A DNA stretch of 64,000 nt from Parachlamydia sp. AcF125 (GTDB lineage Bacteria > Chlamydiota > Chlamydiia > Chlamydiales > Parachlamydiaceae): NCBI RefSeq assembly GCF_018342475.1, contig NZ_JAEMUD010000001.1:620001-684000 (forward strand). The letters run 5' to 3'. Of the stretch, positions 1-7,647 are shown in pieces. Under the pieces are notes generated by a model, which saw nothing but the letters and a program-made list of their open reading frames with translations, ran no database searches and was not told where the DNA came from. Positions within the stretch are counted from its first letter, which is position 1, and each line of letters opens with the position of its first letter. A program made the position numbers and the translations under genes.

Positions 1-786
1 GGCGTGTTGACGATTTTTTTGTTATTTTTAGCGAGAATGTTTCCAATCATTGCGCAATCTCCCTTTTTCGGGGCAAGAGTTTTGCCCCACCCCGTAAAGG
101 TGGCGCTAGCGATTTGCTGGTTTGTGATTTTTTTTCCAAAAATGCTTTTACTGACGACTACTCCTATAGGATTCAACTTAAATGCTCTCCTTCTACTCTT
201 TAAGGAAATATTAATTGGTTTTATTTTAGGCTTTATCATGGGCATTCCTTTTAGCATTGTCCAAAATGCGGGAATGATTGTGGACCATCAGAGAGGAGGG
301 GCTAGCTTAATGGTGAACGACCCTACCATCCAAAACCAGTCTTCGCCAGTGGGAACCTTGTTAAATATGGTTCTCATTTTCTTATTTTGGGTCATGGATA
401 TTCCTTTTTTATTTCTCGATGCGATTTTTACCTCGTATGAAATTGTTCCTCCTGACCAATTTATCAATCCAAATTTTTTTGATCCCTCCTCTCCCTTTAG
501 GAAAATCCAGATTGAATTAATAAATAAAGTGATGGTGCTCTCCATACAATTAGCTGCGCCAGCTTTATTAGCCATTTTAATGACAGACGTGTTTCTGGGA
601 ATTATAAATCGGCTAGCTCCTCAGGTGCAGATTACATTTCTCGGAATGCCTTTGAAATCTCTTTTGGGACTTGCGGTCATTTGTTTTGGATGGAATCTTT
701 TAACCACGCAAATGATTAAGGATTCCTACCTCTGGTTAAACTCCCTTAATGATCTCTTTAAGCTACTTAAAGCTCCCCTGCCATAA
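1..786 (+). CDS. sctT: Type III secretion export apparatus protein SctT (partial, 5' end outside window)
   Basis: Inner-membrane export-gate subunit of the type III secretion system (YscT/SpaR/FliR family), which works with SctR and SctS to move effectors across the inner membrane. The visible part has about six hydrophobic segments: residues ~1-15, 30-45, 55-80, 118-140, 180-200 and 212-235. It carries the family pattern of a conserved mid-protein loop (MIVDHQRGG) followed by an Asn/Asp-rich segment and a late ITFLGMPLK stretch. The frame is open from base 1. The first GTG at base 4 lies inside what should be the first membrane helix, and about 260 codons are visible against 280-290 for chlamydial members, so the true start is probably upstream of the window. 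It converges tail-to-tail with the next gene, 7 bases apart. Family call good; start unknown. Confidence 0.85.
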   Translation, partial: GVLTIFLLFLARMFPIIAQSPFFGARVLPHPVKVALAICWFVIFFPKMLLLTTTPIGFNLNALLLLFKEILIGFILGFIMGIPFSIVQNAGMIVDHQRGGASLMVNDPTIQNQSSPVGTLLNMVLIFLFWVMDIPFLFLDAIFTSYEIVPPDQFINPNFFDPSSPFRKIQIELINKVMVLSIQLAAPALLAILMTDVFLGIINRLAPQVQITFLGMPLKSLLGLAVICFGWNLLTTQMIKDSYLWLNSLNDLFKLLKAPLP

Positions 787-793
787 CGTCCTA

Positions 794-2044
794 TTAAAAA
801 TTGTAGTCAGGGATCAGGTATTTAACTCTTTTCTTTTCAAATTGTTCTCTTTCTTTTTGATGCAAACTTAACAATTTCCAAGTGGCATATTGTTCCTGAT
901 GTAAAATCTTAAGCACTTCCTCTGTGCCATTGACTTTATTGAAAATCTCTTGCTGCTTCTGAGCCTTAGAAAGGGCCTGTTGAAAATGGGTTTTATAGAG
1001 AGTTTTCAAAATTCCCAAGATTAAATATTGGGTAGATACGGGCTTAAATTTAGCCATGTCGGTGATAAGAATCAGAACTCCTTGACAGTCTTGTTTGGCG
1101 AATTTTCCATAGTAAGGGCGGTATTTAAAAGGCTCAAAGTGAACGCCGGGAAATTCTTGCTCATTGAGTTTTTGGGCTAAAGTGGTTCCATTAATCCAAG
1201 GAGCGCCGATTAATTTAAAAGGCAAGGTATAGCCAATGCCGATGCTGACCAATTGCAGCTCTCCGATAATGCCTGTTGTAGGATAGTAAAAAGTGGTGCT
1301 TGCTTCTGGTATGCATGGACTAGTAGGGATCCAGGGTAAACCGGTGTCTTGAAAGGTCATCTCCCTTCTCCAGCCTTGCATGGGGATGACAGTAAGTTGA
1401 CAGCCGACCTTGTACTCTTCATTGAAAAATTGGGCAAGCTCTCCAATGGTCATGCCATGGCAATAAGGGACGTTAATATAGCCGACAAAAGAGCGCCACT
1501 TTTCTTCAAGCATAGGGCCATCCATAATCAGCCCTCCTAAGGGATTTGGGCGATCGAGTACCCACACAGGGATCTTTTTTTTAGCGGCTTCTTCCATAGC
1601 ATAGAAAAGTGTCGTACTATAGGTATAAGACCGTGACCCTATATCTTGAATGTCATAAACCAGCAGATCGATCCCTTTAAGCATTTCATCCGTTGGTTTG
1701 CGCGTTTTTCCATATAGGCTATAAATGGGAATCCCCTCAGAGTCTAATTTAGTTTGGCATTCCTGGTCGGCATAAATGTTCCCATCTAGACCATGCTCAG
1801 GCCCAAATAAGGCGACCAACTGAAAACCTTTAGATTTAGCATGTGTTTTGAACAGCTGTATGGTGGAATGTTTTTTGGCAGTAAAAGCCGTATGGTTTGT
1901 AATCAAGCCAATTTTTTTACCTTTTAAAAGAGGCGCATACGGGGTCTCCATCACTCTATCGGCGCCAACCAGGACCTGAGATTCGGCACTTTGGAGCCCT
2001 GTATAAACACATAGCAAAATCCATAAAAAACACATTCGATGCAT
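794..2044 (-). CDS. namZ: DUF1343 protein, NamZ-like exo-beta-N-acetylmuramidase
   Basis: The protein has 416 residues and an N-terminal hydrophobic signal peptide (about residues 1-20), so it is probably exported to the periplasm. The body matches DUF1343: an early GLITNHTA segment, the signature LFGPEHGLDG, then a DIQDIGSRSYTY block and LDRPNPLGG. Characterised members (NamZ) release N-acetylmuramic acid from the non-reducing ends of peptidoglycan fragments, which implies peptidoglycan trimming or recycling here. A GAGG ribosome-binding site sits 5 bases before the ATG. The start lies 6 bases after the stop of the DUF2156 gene, so both are probably co-transcribed with pgeF upstream. The family is clear; substrate specificity is inferred from the family. 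Confidence 0.85.
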   Translation of the reverse strand: MHRMCFLWILLCVYTGLQSAESQVLVGADRVMETPYAPLLKGKKIGLITNHTAFTAKKHSTIQLFKTHAKSKGFQLVALFGPEHGLDGNIYADQECQTKLDSEGIPIYSLYGKTRKPTDEMLKGIDLLVYDIQDIGSRSYTYSTTLFYAMEEAAKKKIPVWVLDRPNPLGGLIMDGPMLEEKWRSFVGYINVPYCHGMTIGELAQFFNEEYKVGCQLTVIPMQGWRREMTFQDTGLPWIPTSPCIPEASTTFYYPTTGIIGELQLVSIGIGYTLPFKLIGAPWINGTTLAQKLNEQEFPGVHFEPFKYRPYYGKFAKQDCQGVLILITDMAKFKPVSTQYLILGILKTLYKTHFQQALSKAQKQQEIFNKVNGTEEVLKILHQEQYATWKLLSLHQKEREQFEKKRVKYLIPDYNF

Positions 2045-2050
2045 AAAACC

Positions 2051-2914
2051 TCAAACTAAATACACCCACCATTTATTCACGAGCTGATCGGGATCATAAG
2101 CTTCTTTGGCTTGCCTTAAGTTTGGAAGGCCCAAATCCTGTTCTAAATTAACCCAAAGGGTATCTTCTGAAAGATGAGCGGCAAAGTCTTCATACAAAAA
2201 GGGAGTTAAACCTTTAATAGTATGCAAAGCCTTACAAAAACGAAAGATAGCCGTTGAAGGAGTTAGCTGTTCCCCAATCGTAAAAGCTGAGGGAGTTCCA
2301 TCCACATAACATAGACGTCCCATAAGTTGAAAAGGTTTTAAATGTTTTAAAGCTTCTTGGCAAGGATAAAAATCGGTTTTATCTGACGGAAAAGAAGATT
2401 GGTGCTGCCATTTTTCCAAAATTTGCAAAGCCTGGGAGCGATCAAATTCGGAAAAAGATTCCGTATACACTTCATGTTCTTGGGTTAGTTGGTGTAAAAG
2501 ATTGCGCCTACTACTTAGCTTGCGACCTGGTAAGTTTTTTAATTTATTCACGGAAAAAAGATAATCTGATTGATCGCGATTATAATATGCTTGAATGGGA
2601 AGCTCTTTAAAGCAATCTAGCCATTGCTCGGGGATAGGAAATAAAGGGGATAGCTTTAAAAGTTCAAGAAGCTTTTCCTTAGAAAGCGTATTCGGATGAA
2701 AAGTCGGGACGATAAACTTTTCTCCCCTGCGCGAAACGCCTCTTACTAAAATAAGGTCTCCATCCAGCATCACTTCATAGCGATGGTGGTTTCGAAATAG
2801 AAAATGATTAGGAAAGCTGTATTCCGAAATAAGCAGTCCATTTTGTTGACAGAGGGTTTTCCACTGGGCATCGAGCAGAGAGTGATGTTCTAGAGTAAGG
2901 GGGGACCATAGCAT
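2051..2914 (-). CDS. DUF2156 (phosphatidylglycerol lysyltransferase C-terminal-like) protein
   Basis: This 287-residue protein resembles the LPG_synthase_C/DUF2156 fold, a tandem GNAT-like domain found in MprF-type aminoacyl-phospholipid synthases and in soluble stand-alone proteins. The C-terminus shows the typical arrangement: Gly-rich use of the acceptor (VDGTPSAFTIGE), then VNLEQDLGLPNLRQAK and a final Tyr/Lys-Trp-rich end. There is no membrane domain, so it is not a full MprF. The longer frame reaches 2983, but ATG at 2914 is preceded by GGAG at 5-base spacing, while the upstream start would overlap the end of pgeF. It lies between pgeF and the namZ-like gene on one strand. The substrate is unknown. 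Confidence 0.75.
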   Translation of the reverse strand: MLWSPLTLEHHSLLDAQWKTLCQQNGLLISEYSFPNHFLFRNHHRYEVMLDGDLILVRGVSRRGEKFIVPTFHPNTLSKEKLLELLKLSPLFPIPEQWLDCFKELPIQAYYNRDQSDYLFSVNKLKNLPGRKLSSRRNLLHQLTQEHEVYTESFSEFDRSQALQILEKWQHQSSFPSDKTDFYPCQEALKHLKPFQLMGRLCYVDGTPSAFTIGEQLTPSTAIFRFCKALHTIKGLTPFLYEDFAAHLSEDTLWVNLEQDLGLPNLRQAKEAYDPDQLVNKWWVYLV

Positions 2915-2948
2915 AAAAACTCCGCGATTAAGTTTCAAAGTCGGGATT

Positions 2949-3710
2949 CTAATTTTTTTTCGGAAGCATGGCAAAAGTTCCATTTCTTCCTGTTATACCA
3001 TCGCGGCGGTAAGAAAAGAAATCTAAAGAAAGGGAATAGGTATCCATTTTTGCAATTTGAATGTGATGGGGTAAAATGCCACAGGTTTCCAATTGCATTT
3101 GGCTGATAGCCCACAAATCGAAATAAAAGGGGCGTATTTGAAAATCCCAAAAAGAAGGAGGGAACTCAGCGGAAAAATGCTTAAATTCAGCGTTCGAAGG
3201 GCCTAGACTGGGAGAAATGGCAACGAGGATATTTTCGGGTTGCGCTCCAAAAGCAGAATATAAATAGTGAATGGTTTTTTGAAAGATATTTTGCACATTG
3301 CCTCGCCAACCCGCGTGCACATTTGCAAGAGCTTGAGTGATAGGATCATACATGATGGCAGCTTGGCAATCCGCATGCATGACAAATAAAGCTCGCTCCG
3401 ACTCGTTAGTTACGAGTGCGTCAGCTTTCTGGGGGTAGGTATCCAAATTTTTAATGTGCCAGATATGGGTTCCATGAGATTGCTTAGCAATATAAGGAGA
3501 AGGAAGTTGAAATGTATGCTTAACTTTCTCAAAGTTTTGCCTAACCGTTGAGCGTTCATCTGGCGTGCTAAAAAGACCTAGATTCAAACTAGTAAAAGGT
3601 GCGTTGCTAAAACCTCCTGCGCGCAAAAGAACCCCATGCCGGAGGTTTTTACAGTCAGCCAGTAATTCAAATTCGAGCCATTCGATCCCATCTTTTTGAT
3701 GACGCAACAT
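2949..3710 (-). CDS. pgeF: Peptidoglycan editing factor PgeF (YfiH/laccase-domain family)
   Basis: The protein has 253 residues, normal for the YfiH/DUF152 family. Signature elements are visible in order: KQSHG near residue 95, KADALVTN, the HADCQ block (usually xxDCxP) and NVHAGWRG. These supply the His/Cys/His zinc site. Family members have been called polyphenol oxidase or purine-nucleoside-processing enzymes. In E. coli the protein removes muropeptides with L-Ser in place of L-Ala. Here the HADC motif is followed by Gln rather than the usual Xaa-Pro, a small deviation. The stop is 34 bases before the DUF2156 start. Placement beside namZ, dapF and murA suits a peptidoglycan role, which is inference. 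Confidence 0.85.
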   Translation of the reverse strand: MLRHQKDGIEWLEFELLADCKNLRHGVLLRAGGFSNAPFTSLNLGLFSTPDERSTVRQNFEKVKHTFQLPSPYIAKQSHGTHIWHIKNLDTYPQKADALVTNESERALFVMHADCQAAIMYDPITQALANVHAGWRGNVQNIFQKTIHYLYSAFGAQPENILVAISPSLGPSNAEFKHFSAEFPPSFWDFQIRPFYFDLWAISQMQLETCGILPHHIQIAKMDTYSLSLDFFSYRRDGITGRNGTFAMLPKKN

Positions 3711-3728
3711 TCACTAGGCTCTTTAAGC

Positions 3729-4913
3729 TTATTTTTTAGTTTTTTGCTTAACCCCAGGCGTCGTGCGGCGCAGCAAAGCTTTCTTAGGTTTTGCTGGAGT
3801 TTTTTCAACAGCTTTTTTAGGCTTGGCAGTGGCTTTAGCTTTTACAGCAGATGCTTTGTTTTTTGCTAGCCGTTTCACTTTCGGTTCTTTGGCAGTTTTC
3901 GCTGCAGGTTCTTTTTTCTTGTTTTTAGGGGTTTTCGGAGACTCATCTAGATCCCAATCGTCTTCTTCATCCTCATCGTCATCCCAATTCTCTTGAATAG
4001 CTGTCTTATTTTTTACTTCTTCAGCTTCAACCCAGCGATTGGAAAGATGCCGGAGTGTTTCCAGCTTGCTGGATAAATCGGTGACATTCAGATCTAAATC
4101 ATTCATCAAGTGGGAGCGGCGATGGGCCATTAATTCTTCTCCGCTTTCAAACTTAGAAGAAAAAGTCACATCAAATGCGCTTGAAATATCCGGTGTGAAG
4201 AGCAGGGGAAGAATGGAAGGAGGCACTGTGATATAGATATCTGTGGTCATTTGCGGTTCAATTTCTTGTTTAACAGCTTGCTTAGGAGGGCGGCCTCTTT
4301 TGGGACGAGGGTTAAGAGCTTCGCTCGAATAATAGGTTTTAGCTTTAGCTGTTAGGACTTTACGTGCCGACGCGATATCATTGCTGACTTTGGGTTGGAA
4401 AAGATTGCGCTTGAGTTTTTCGATCATATTTTTAGCTAAATCGAGATCTTCTTCAAAAACGAAGTGGAAATTATGACTTCGCAACCATTCAATAATTCGA
4501 ATGCGAGAACGTTCTTGGTAATATTGTTGCCATTTCTCTAACTCAGAATGATGGTCGTAAATAAACTCGAGAAAATGTTCGCGCGCTTCTTTAGATTGAA
4601 TGATATCTAAAAGTTTTTCCTTGGTGTCAATATCATATACTTTTTCATTGACGAAACCTTCCATGATTTTTTTTGTTTCATAGAAAGTGAGCTTGGGAAT
4701 GAGACAAAACCGCTCAGGAGTATTTTTAAGCATTCCTTCAAATGCATCCAAGTCTTCTTGAGGCTTATCAAGGTCTACATAAATAATAAAGCCTTCCTGC
4801 CTATCCAGATAAAAATCCCTTTCATCATCCGATTTTGCAAAGGCTTCCATCAGCCGATGGCTGCGTAAGATTAAAGGATTTTGTGCTTGAAGCTTAACTT
4901 TCGTATTACTCAT
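3729..4913 (-). CDS. UPF0158 protein with AT-hook, acidic patch and histone-H1-like basic tail
   Basis: The first ~170 residues match UPF0158, a family with a chlamydial member next to dapF (CT_429 as I recall). Residues 204-211 (PKRGRPPK) form a classic AT-hook core, which binds the minor groove of AT-rich DNA. Residues 311-320 are almost entirely Asp/Glu. Residues 327-394 are a Lys/Ala/Pro-rich tail (for example AKATAKPKKA) like chlamydial Hc2 or eukaryotic linker-histone tails. A GGGAG site precedes the ATG. The layout suggests a DNA-binding or chromatin-associated role; the function of UPF0158 itself is not known to me. The tail is easily confused with Hc2 (HctB), but the conserved N-terminal domain argues against a plain histone. 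Confidence 0.8.
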   Translation of the reverse strand: MSNTKVKLQAQNPLILRSHRLMEAFAKSDDERDFYLDRQEGFIIYVDLDKPQEDLDAFEGMLKNTPERFCLIPKLTFYETKKIMEGFVNEKVYDIDTKEKLLDIIQSKEAREHFLEFIYDHHSELEKWQQYYQERSRIRIIEWLRSHNFHFVFEEDLDLAKNMIEKLKRNLFQPKVSNDIASARKVLTAKAKTYYSSEALNPRPKRGRPPKQAVKQEIEPQMTTDIYITVPPSILPLLFTPDISSAFDVTFSSKFESGEELMAHRRSHLMNDLDLNVTDLSSKLETLRHLSNRWVEAEEVKNKTAIQENWDDDEDEEDDWDLDESPKTPKNKKKEPAAKTAKEPKVKRLAKNKASAVKAKATAKPKKAVEKTPAKPKKALLRRTTPGVKQKTKK

Positions 4914-5101
4914 GGACTCTCCCTAAAGAAAACGTGAGATCTTAAATTTTTGAATTTGATTCGATTGTACTGAAAATAAAGAGTTCCATTCAACCGAAAA
5001 GGGGGATTTAAGGCGAAATGATGATTTCTACAAATGAAAAGTTTGCTATTGTGGGATTAAAACAGATATCAGATAGCTTGATCCACCTAGGAGGCTTTGC
5101 C

Positions 5102-6121
5102 ATGAATCCCGTCGATTCCTTTATCGATTACGCGGCTCAATTTCAGTTTTCTGCAAAAAAGATGGGTAAGATAAAGTACCAAATTGCCACTCTTCCTCCT
5201 GAAAATTTAACGTTGCGCCAGCAAACTCAGGTTTATAGGGCGTTAGAGTTGATAGAATCCCACCTGCAAAGAAAGATAGGGCGCTTGCTTGTATTTTTCA
5301 TGGCAAAATCGAGAAAAGAAAAGATACGCCAGACCATTCAGGAGATTGAAAGAGCTAAAGGAAAATTTTACCATGATACTCAGGTGATATGCGAAGAGGA
5401 GGCTCGGTTGAAATTTTACCAAGAGTCAGCCCGTCGCTTAGGAATTAAAAAAGCTTGGGCTCACGATGCCCAGACGATTAAAATTGTGAGCAAGAGATTT
5501 TGGGAGAGCTTAAAAAACGAGCCGCAAGAGAAGTACCCAAAGTATGAAAAATACATGTGTTTGTTTTTTCAAGGAGAACATATTTTAGTAGAAGAAGATA
5601 AAACTTACACGCTATATGATCGTTTGCGAGCCCCTCAAACAGGAGCCTATTTAAGGGGGTCTCGTTGTTATGATCATGGGACTTTGAATGGAAAAACGGG
5701 AGGGCGGCCCCCTTCACCCGTAACGCCGATAGGACGCGTGGCAAATCCCCAATACGGGATTGCTGGGCCCCAAATTAAATCGTTCCTTTTTGGAAGAGTC
5801 GATTTGGCCTTAGATGAAAATCAGCACCCGATTTTTGGGCAAACCTTCGAAAAAATCTGTCAACAAGCTGCGTTAAAAGGGAAGAGGAGACCGGAAAAGT
5901 TCAAAAGATATACCTTTATACAAACGGAGCGGGCACCTTATAGCTTGAGAGTCTTTTCAAAAGATTTTTGGAAATACCGCGTTTTTTCTTTTTGCGTTTA
6001 CCAATTTCGGAAACTGTTTCATTTTGAAAAGCCAAACGTGGGGGCTTATGGCTATGGACATGCTGACAAAGGATTTAATGAGAAATCAAATCCCACGCTG
6101 ATTAAGTTAGGACCCCCTTGA
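5102..6121 (+). CDS. Hypothetical protein, chlamydia-type orphan
   Basis: The product has 339 residues and was not recognised. A longer frame opens at 5018, but AGGAGG sits 7 bases before the ATG at 5102, which decides the start. There is no signal peptide or clear membrane helix. The N-terminal third is Lys/Glu/Gln-rich and probably helical (a weak coiled coil around residues 60-120). The C-terminal part has aromatic and basic segments and a Gly-rich stretch (GAYGYGHADKG) near the end. It lies alone on the plus strand between minus-strand genes and its last 20 bases overlap the dapF 3' end in antisense. A host-directed or envelope role is possible but unsupported. Confidence 0.65.
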   Translation: MNPVDSFIDYAAQFQFSAKKMGKIKYQIATLPPENLTLRQQTQVYRALELIESHLQRKIGRLLVFFMAKSRKEKIRQTIQEIERAKGKFYHDTQVICEEEARLKFYQESARRLGIKKAWAHDAQTIKIVSKRFWESLKNEPQEKYPKYEKYMCLFFQGEHILVEEDKTYTLYDRLRAPQTGAYLRGSRCYDHGTLNGKTGGRPPSPVTPIGRVANPQYGIAGPQIKSFLFGRVDLALDENQHPIFGQTFEKICQQAALKGKRRPEKFKRYTFIQTERAPYSLRVFSKDFWKYRVFSFCVYQFRKLFHFEKPNVGAYGYGHADKGFNEKSNPTLIKLGPP

Positions 6122-6899
6122 AGGTGCAAATAGCAGAGCCTGTCAGGTGCACATTGTGAAATTTAGATGTTTTTTCAAATCGAACCTCCAAGTTATCTCC
6201 AGAACGTGTTTTAATAGAAACAGGCGAGGGAATATTCATCGTTTTGGCTGCGGCTAAAGCCGCTGCTGTGGCGCCCGTTCCACAAGCCAAGGTTTCTTGC
6301 TCGACCCCTCGTTCATAAGTGCGTAGGGAAATTTGATGCTTTTGAATTTGAGCAAAATTGACATTGACCCCTTTGGGAGAAAAGTGGGGATGAGAGCGAA
6401 TTTTAGGCGCAAGAGCCATCCAATCGGCCTTCTCCACTTCATCCACAAATATCACCGCATGGGGAACGCCGGTATCAATCCAATGGACCGTGAGAAGCGT
6501 TTGGTCGACTTCGATTTGAGTGGCCCATTCAATCTCAGCCGGTTCTCCCATGGAGATTGTAATAGAATCTTCTGAAGAAAAGGCTTCTAAGATAGAATGC
6601 ATCGTTTGAATGGTATAATGCTTTTTTGTGATGCCGAGATCTTGGGCAAATTTAACTAAACAGCGGATGCCGTTTCCACACATTTCTGTTTCGCATCCAT
6701 CGGCGTTGAAAATGCGCATCCGAAAATCCGCGATTTGGGAAAGCTCTAAGAGAATTAAACCATCCGCTCCAATTCCATACTGCCGTTGGCAGAGTCGTCG
6801 GATGAAAGAAGCATCGCGATCGGGAAAGCGACGATCGCGATTATCAATTAAAATAAAGTCATTGCCGCAGCCATTATATTTAGAAAATGCAAGATTCAT
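6102..6899 (-). CDS. dapF: Diaminopimelate epimerase
   Basis: Converts LL- to meso-diaminopimelate, the peptidoglycan cross-link residue. The protein has 265 residues, normal length. Both active-site cysteines are visible: NADGCETEMCGNGIRC for the first catalytic Cys and ACGTGATAAA for the second. The N-terminal KYNGCGNDFILID block is also typical. It works with the dapL-type route encoded at 47-51 kb in this window. The start lies 4 bases after the clpP stop, so the two genes are probably co-transcribed. No good ribosome-binding site precedes the ATG, which fits translational coupling. The 3' end overlaps the plus-strand hypothetical gene by 20 bases. Confidence 0.95.
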   Translation of the reverse strand: MNLAFSKYNGCGNDFILIDNRDRRFPDRDASFIRRLCQRQYGIGADGLILLELSQIADFRMRIFNADGCETEMCGNGIRCLVKFAQDLGITKKHYTIQTMHSILEAFSSEDSITISMGEPAEIEWATQIEVDQTLLTVHWIDTGVPHAVIFVDEVEKADWMALAPKIRSHPHFSPKGVNVNFAQIQKHQISLRTYERGVEQETLACGTGATAAALAAAKTMNIPSPVSIKTRSGDNLEVRFEKTSKFHNVHLTGSAICTFKGVLT

Positions 6900-6903
6900 T
6901 TAA

Positions 6904-7503
6904 TTAAATTAAGTCTTTGTAAGTTTCGACTACTCCGCTGAGAAGGCCAAACTCGTAAGCTTCTTGAGCAGTCATCCAGGTATCCCTATCAATAGCTTTT
7001 TCAATGGTTGCGAAATCTTTCCCCGTCTCACGCATATATAGATGAATAAGGGCATTACGTGTTTTTAGCATTTCTTTAGCTTGAATTTCTAAGTCGGTTG
7101 CTTGCCCTTTAATCACCCCGCCAATTAAAGGTTGGTGAATCATAAAACGAGCGTTGGGAGTCGCAAACCTTCTTTTATGAGATCCAGCTAAGCTTAACAC
7201 AGAACCCATAGAAGCAGCCAGGCCTGTGACTAAAGTTGTCACTGGCGAAGAAATCATTTTAACCTGATCCCAAATCGCAAAACCTGAATCTACCGATCCA
7301 CCAGGACTGTTGATTACAAAAAGAATGGGTTTTCCGGGATCTGTCAATTCGAGATACCACAATTTTCTAATGATATCTGCTGCTGTATCATTGTCAACGG
7401 CATCGCTTAGAAAAATGCGCCTAGCTTCGAGAAGCGCGCGGTCGATTTTTTCTTCCATTTTAGGGGGCGGAATGGAATTTGGGTCTTTATCGTTTTTTGG
7501 CAT
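6904..7503 (-). CDS. clpP: ATP-dependent Clp protease proteolytic subunit ClpP
   Basis: Serine protease subunit of the Clp complex, cytoplasmic. The catalytic triad is visible: Ser in [10 protein letters not shown], His in RFMIHQPL and Asp in the IDRDTWMT region. The NSPGGSV oxyanion strand is present. ATG at 7503 has GGAG at 6-base spacing and gives 199 residues. An upstream ATG at 7527 would add 8 residues without a better site, so 7503 is preferred. Chlamydiae usually carry two ClpP paralogues; adjacency to dapF matches the one called ClpP1 in Chlamydia. About 140 bases of AT-rich sequence separate it from murA and probably hold its promoter. Confidence 0.93.
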   Translation of the reverse strand: MPKNDKDPNSIPPPKMEEKIDRALLEARRIFLSDAVDNDTAADIIRKLWYLELTDPGKPILFVINSPGGSVDSGFAIWDQVKMISSPVTTLVTGLAASMGSVLSLAGSHKRRFATPNARFMIHQPLIGGVIKGQATDLEIQAKEMLKTRNALIHLYMRETGKDFATIEKAIDRDTWMTAQEAYEFGLLSGVVETYKDLI

Positions 7504-7647
7504 TGTGATCTCCGATTTAAAATTCAAAAGAGAGGCTCTAAGGAATAAGTCTCTTTTAAGGCTTATTATCCTGTTTCATTCCCCTTTTTTCAAGCAGATT
7601 TCGCTAAAGCAGCCCCACCCAATTTAAAAGAAAAGGAAAGCATGGGT

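Noticed and set aside
3763-3996. Plus-strand open frame rich in Phe, Ala and Ser
   Set aside because: It is the antisense image of the Lys/Ala-rich tail and the acidic patch of the UPF0158 protein, with no ribosome-binding site.
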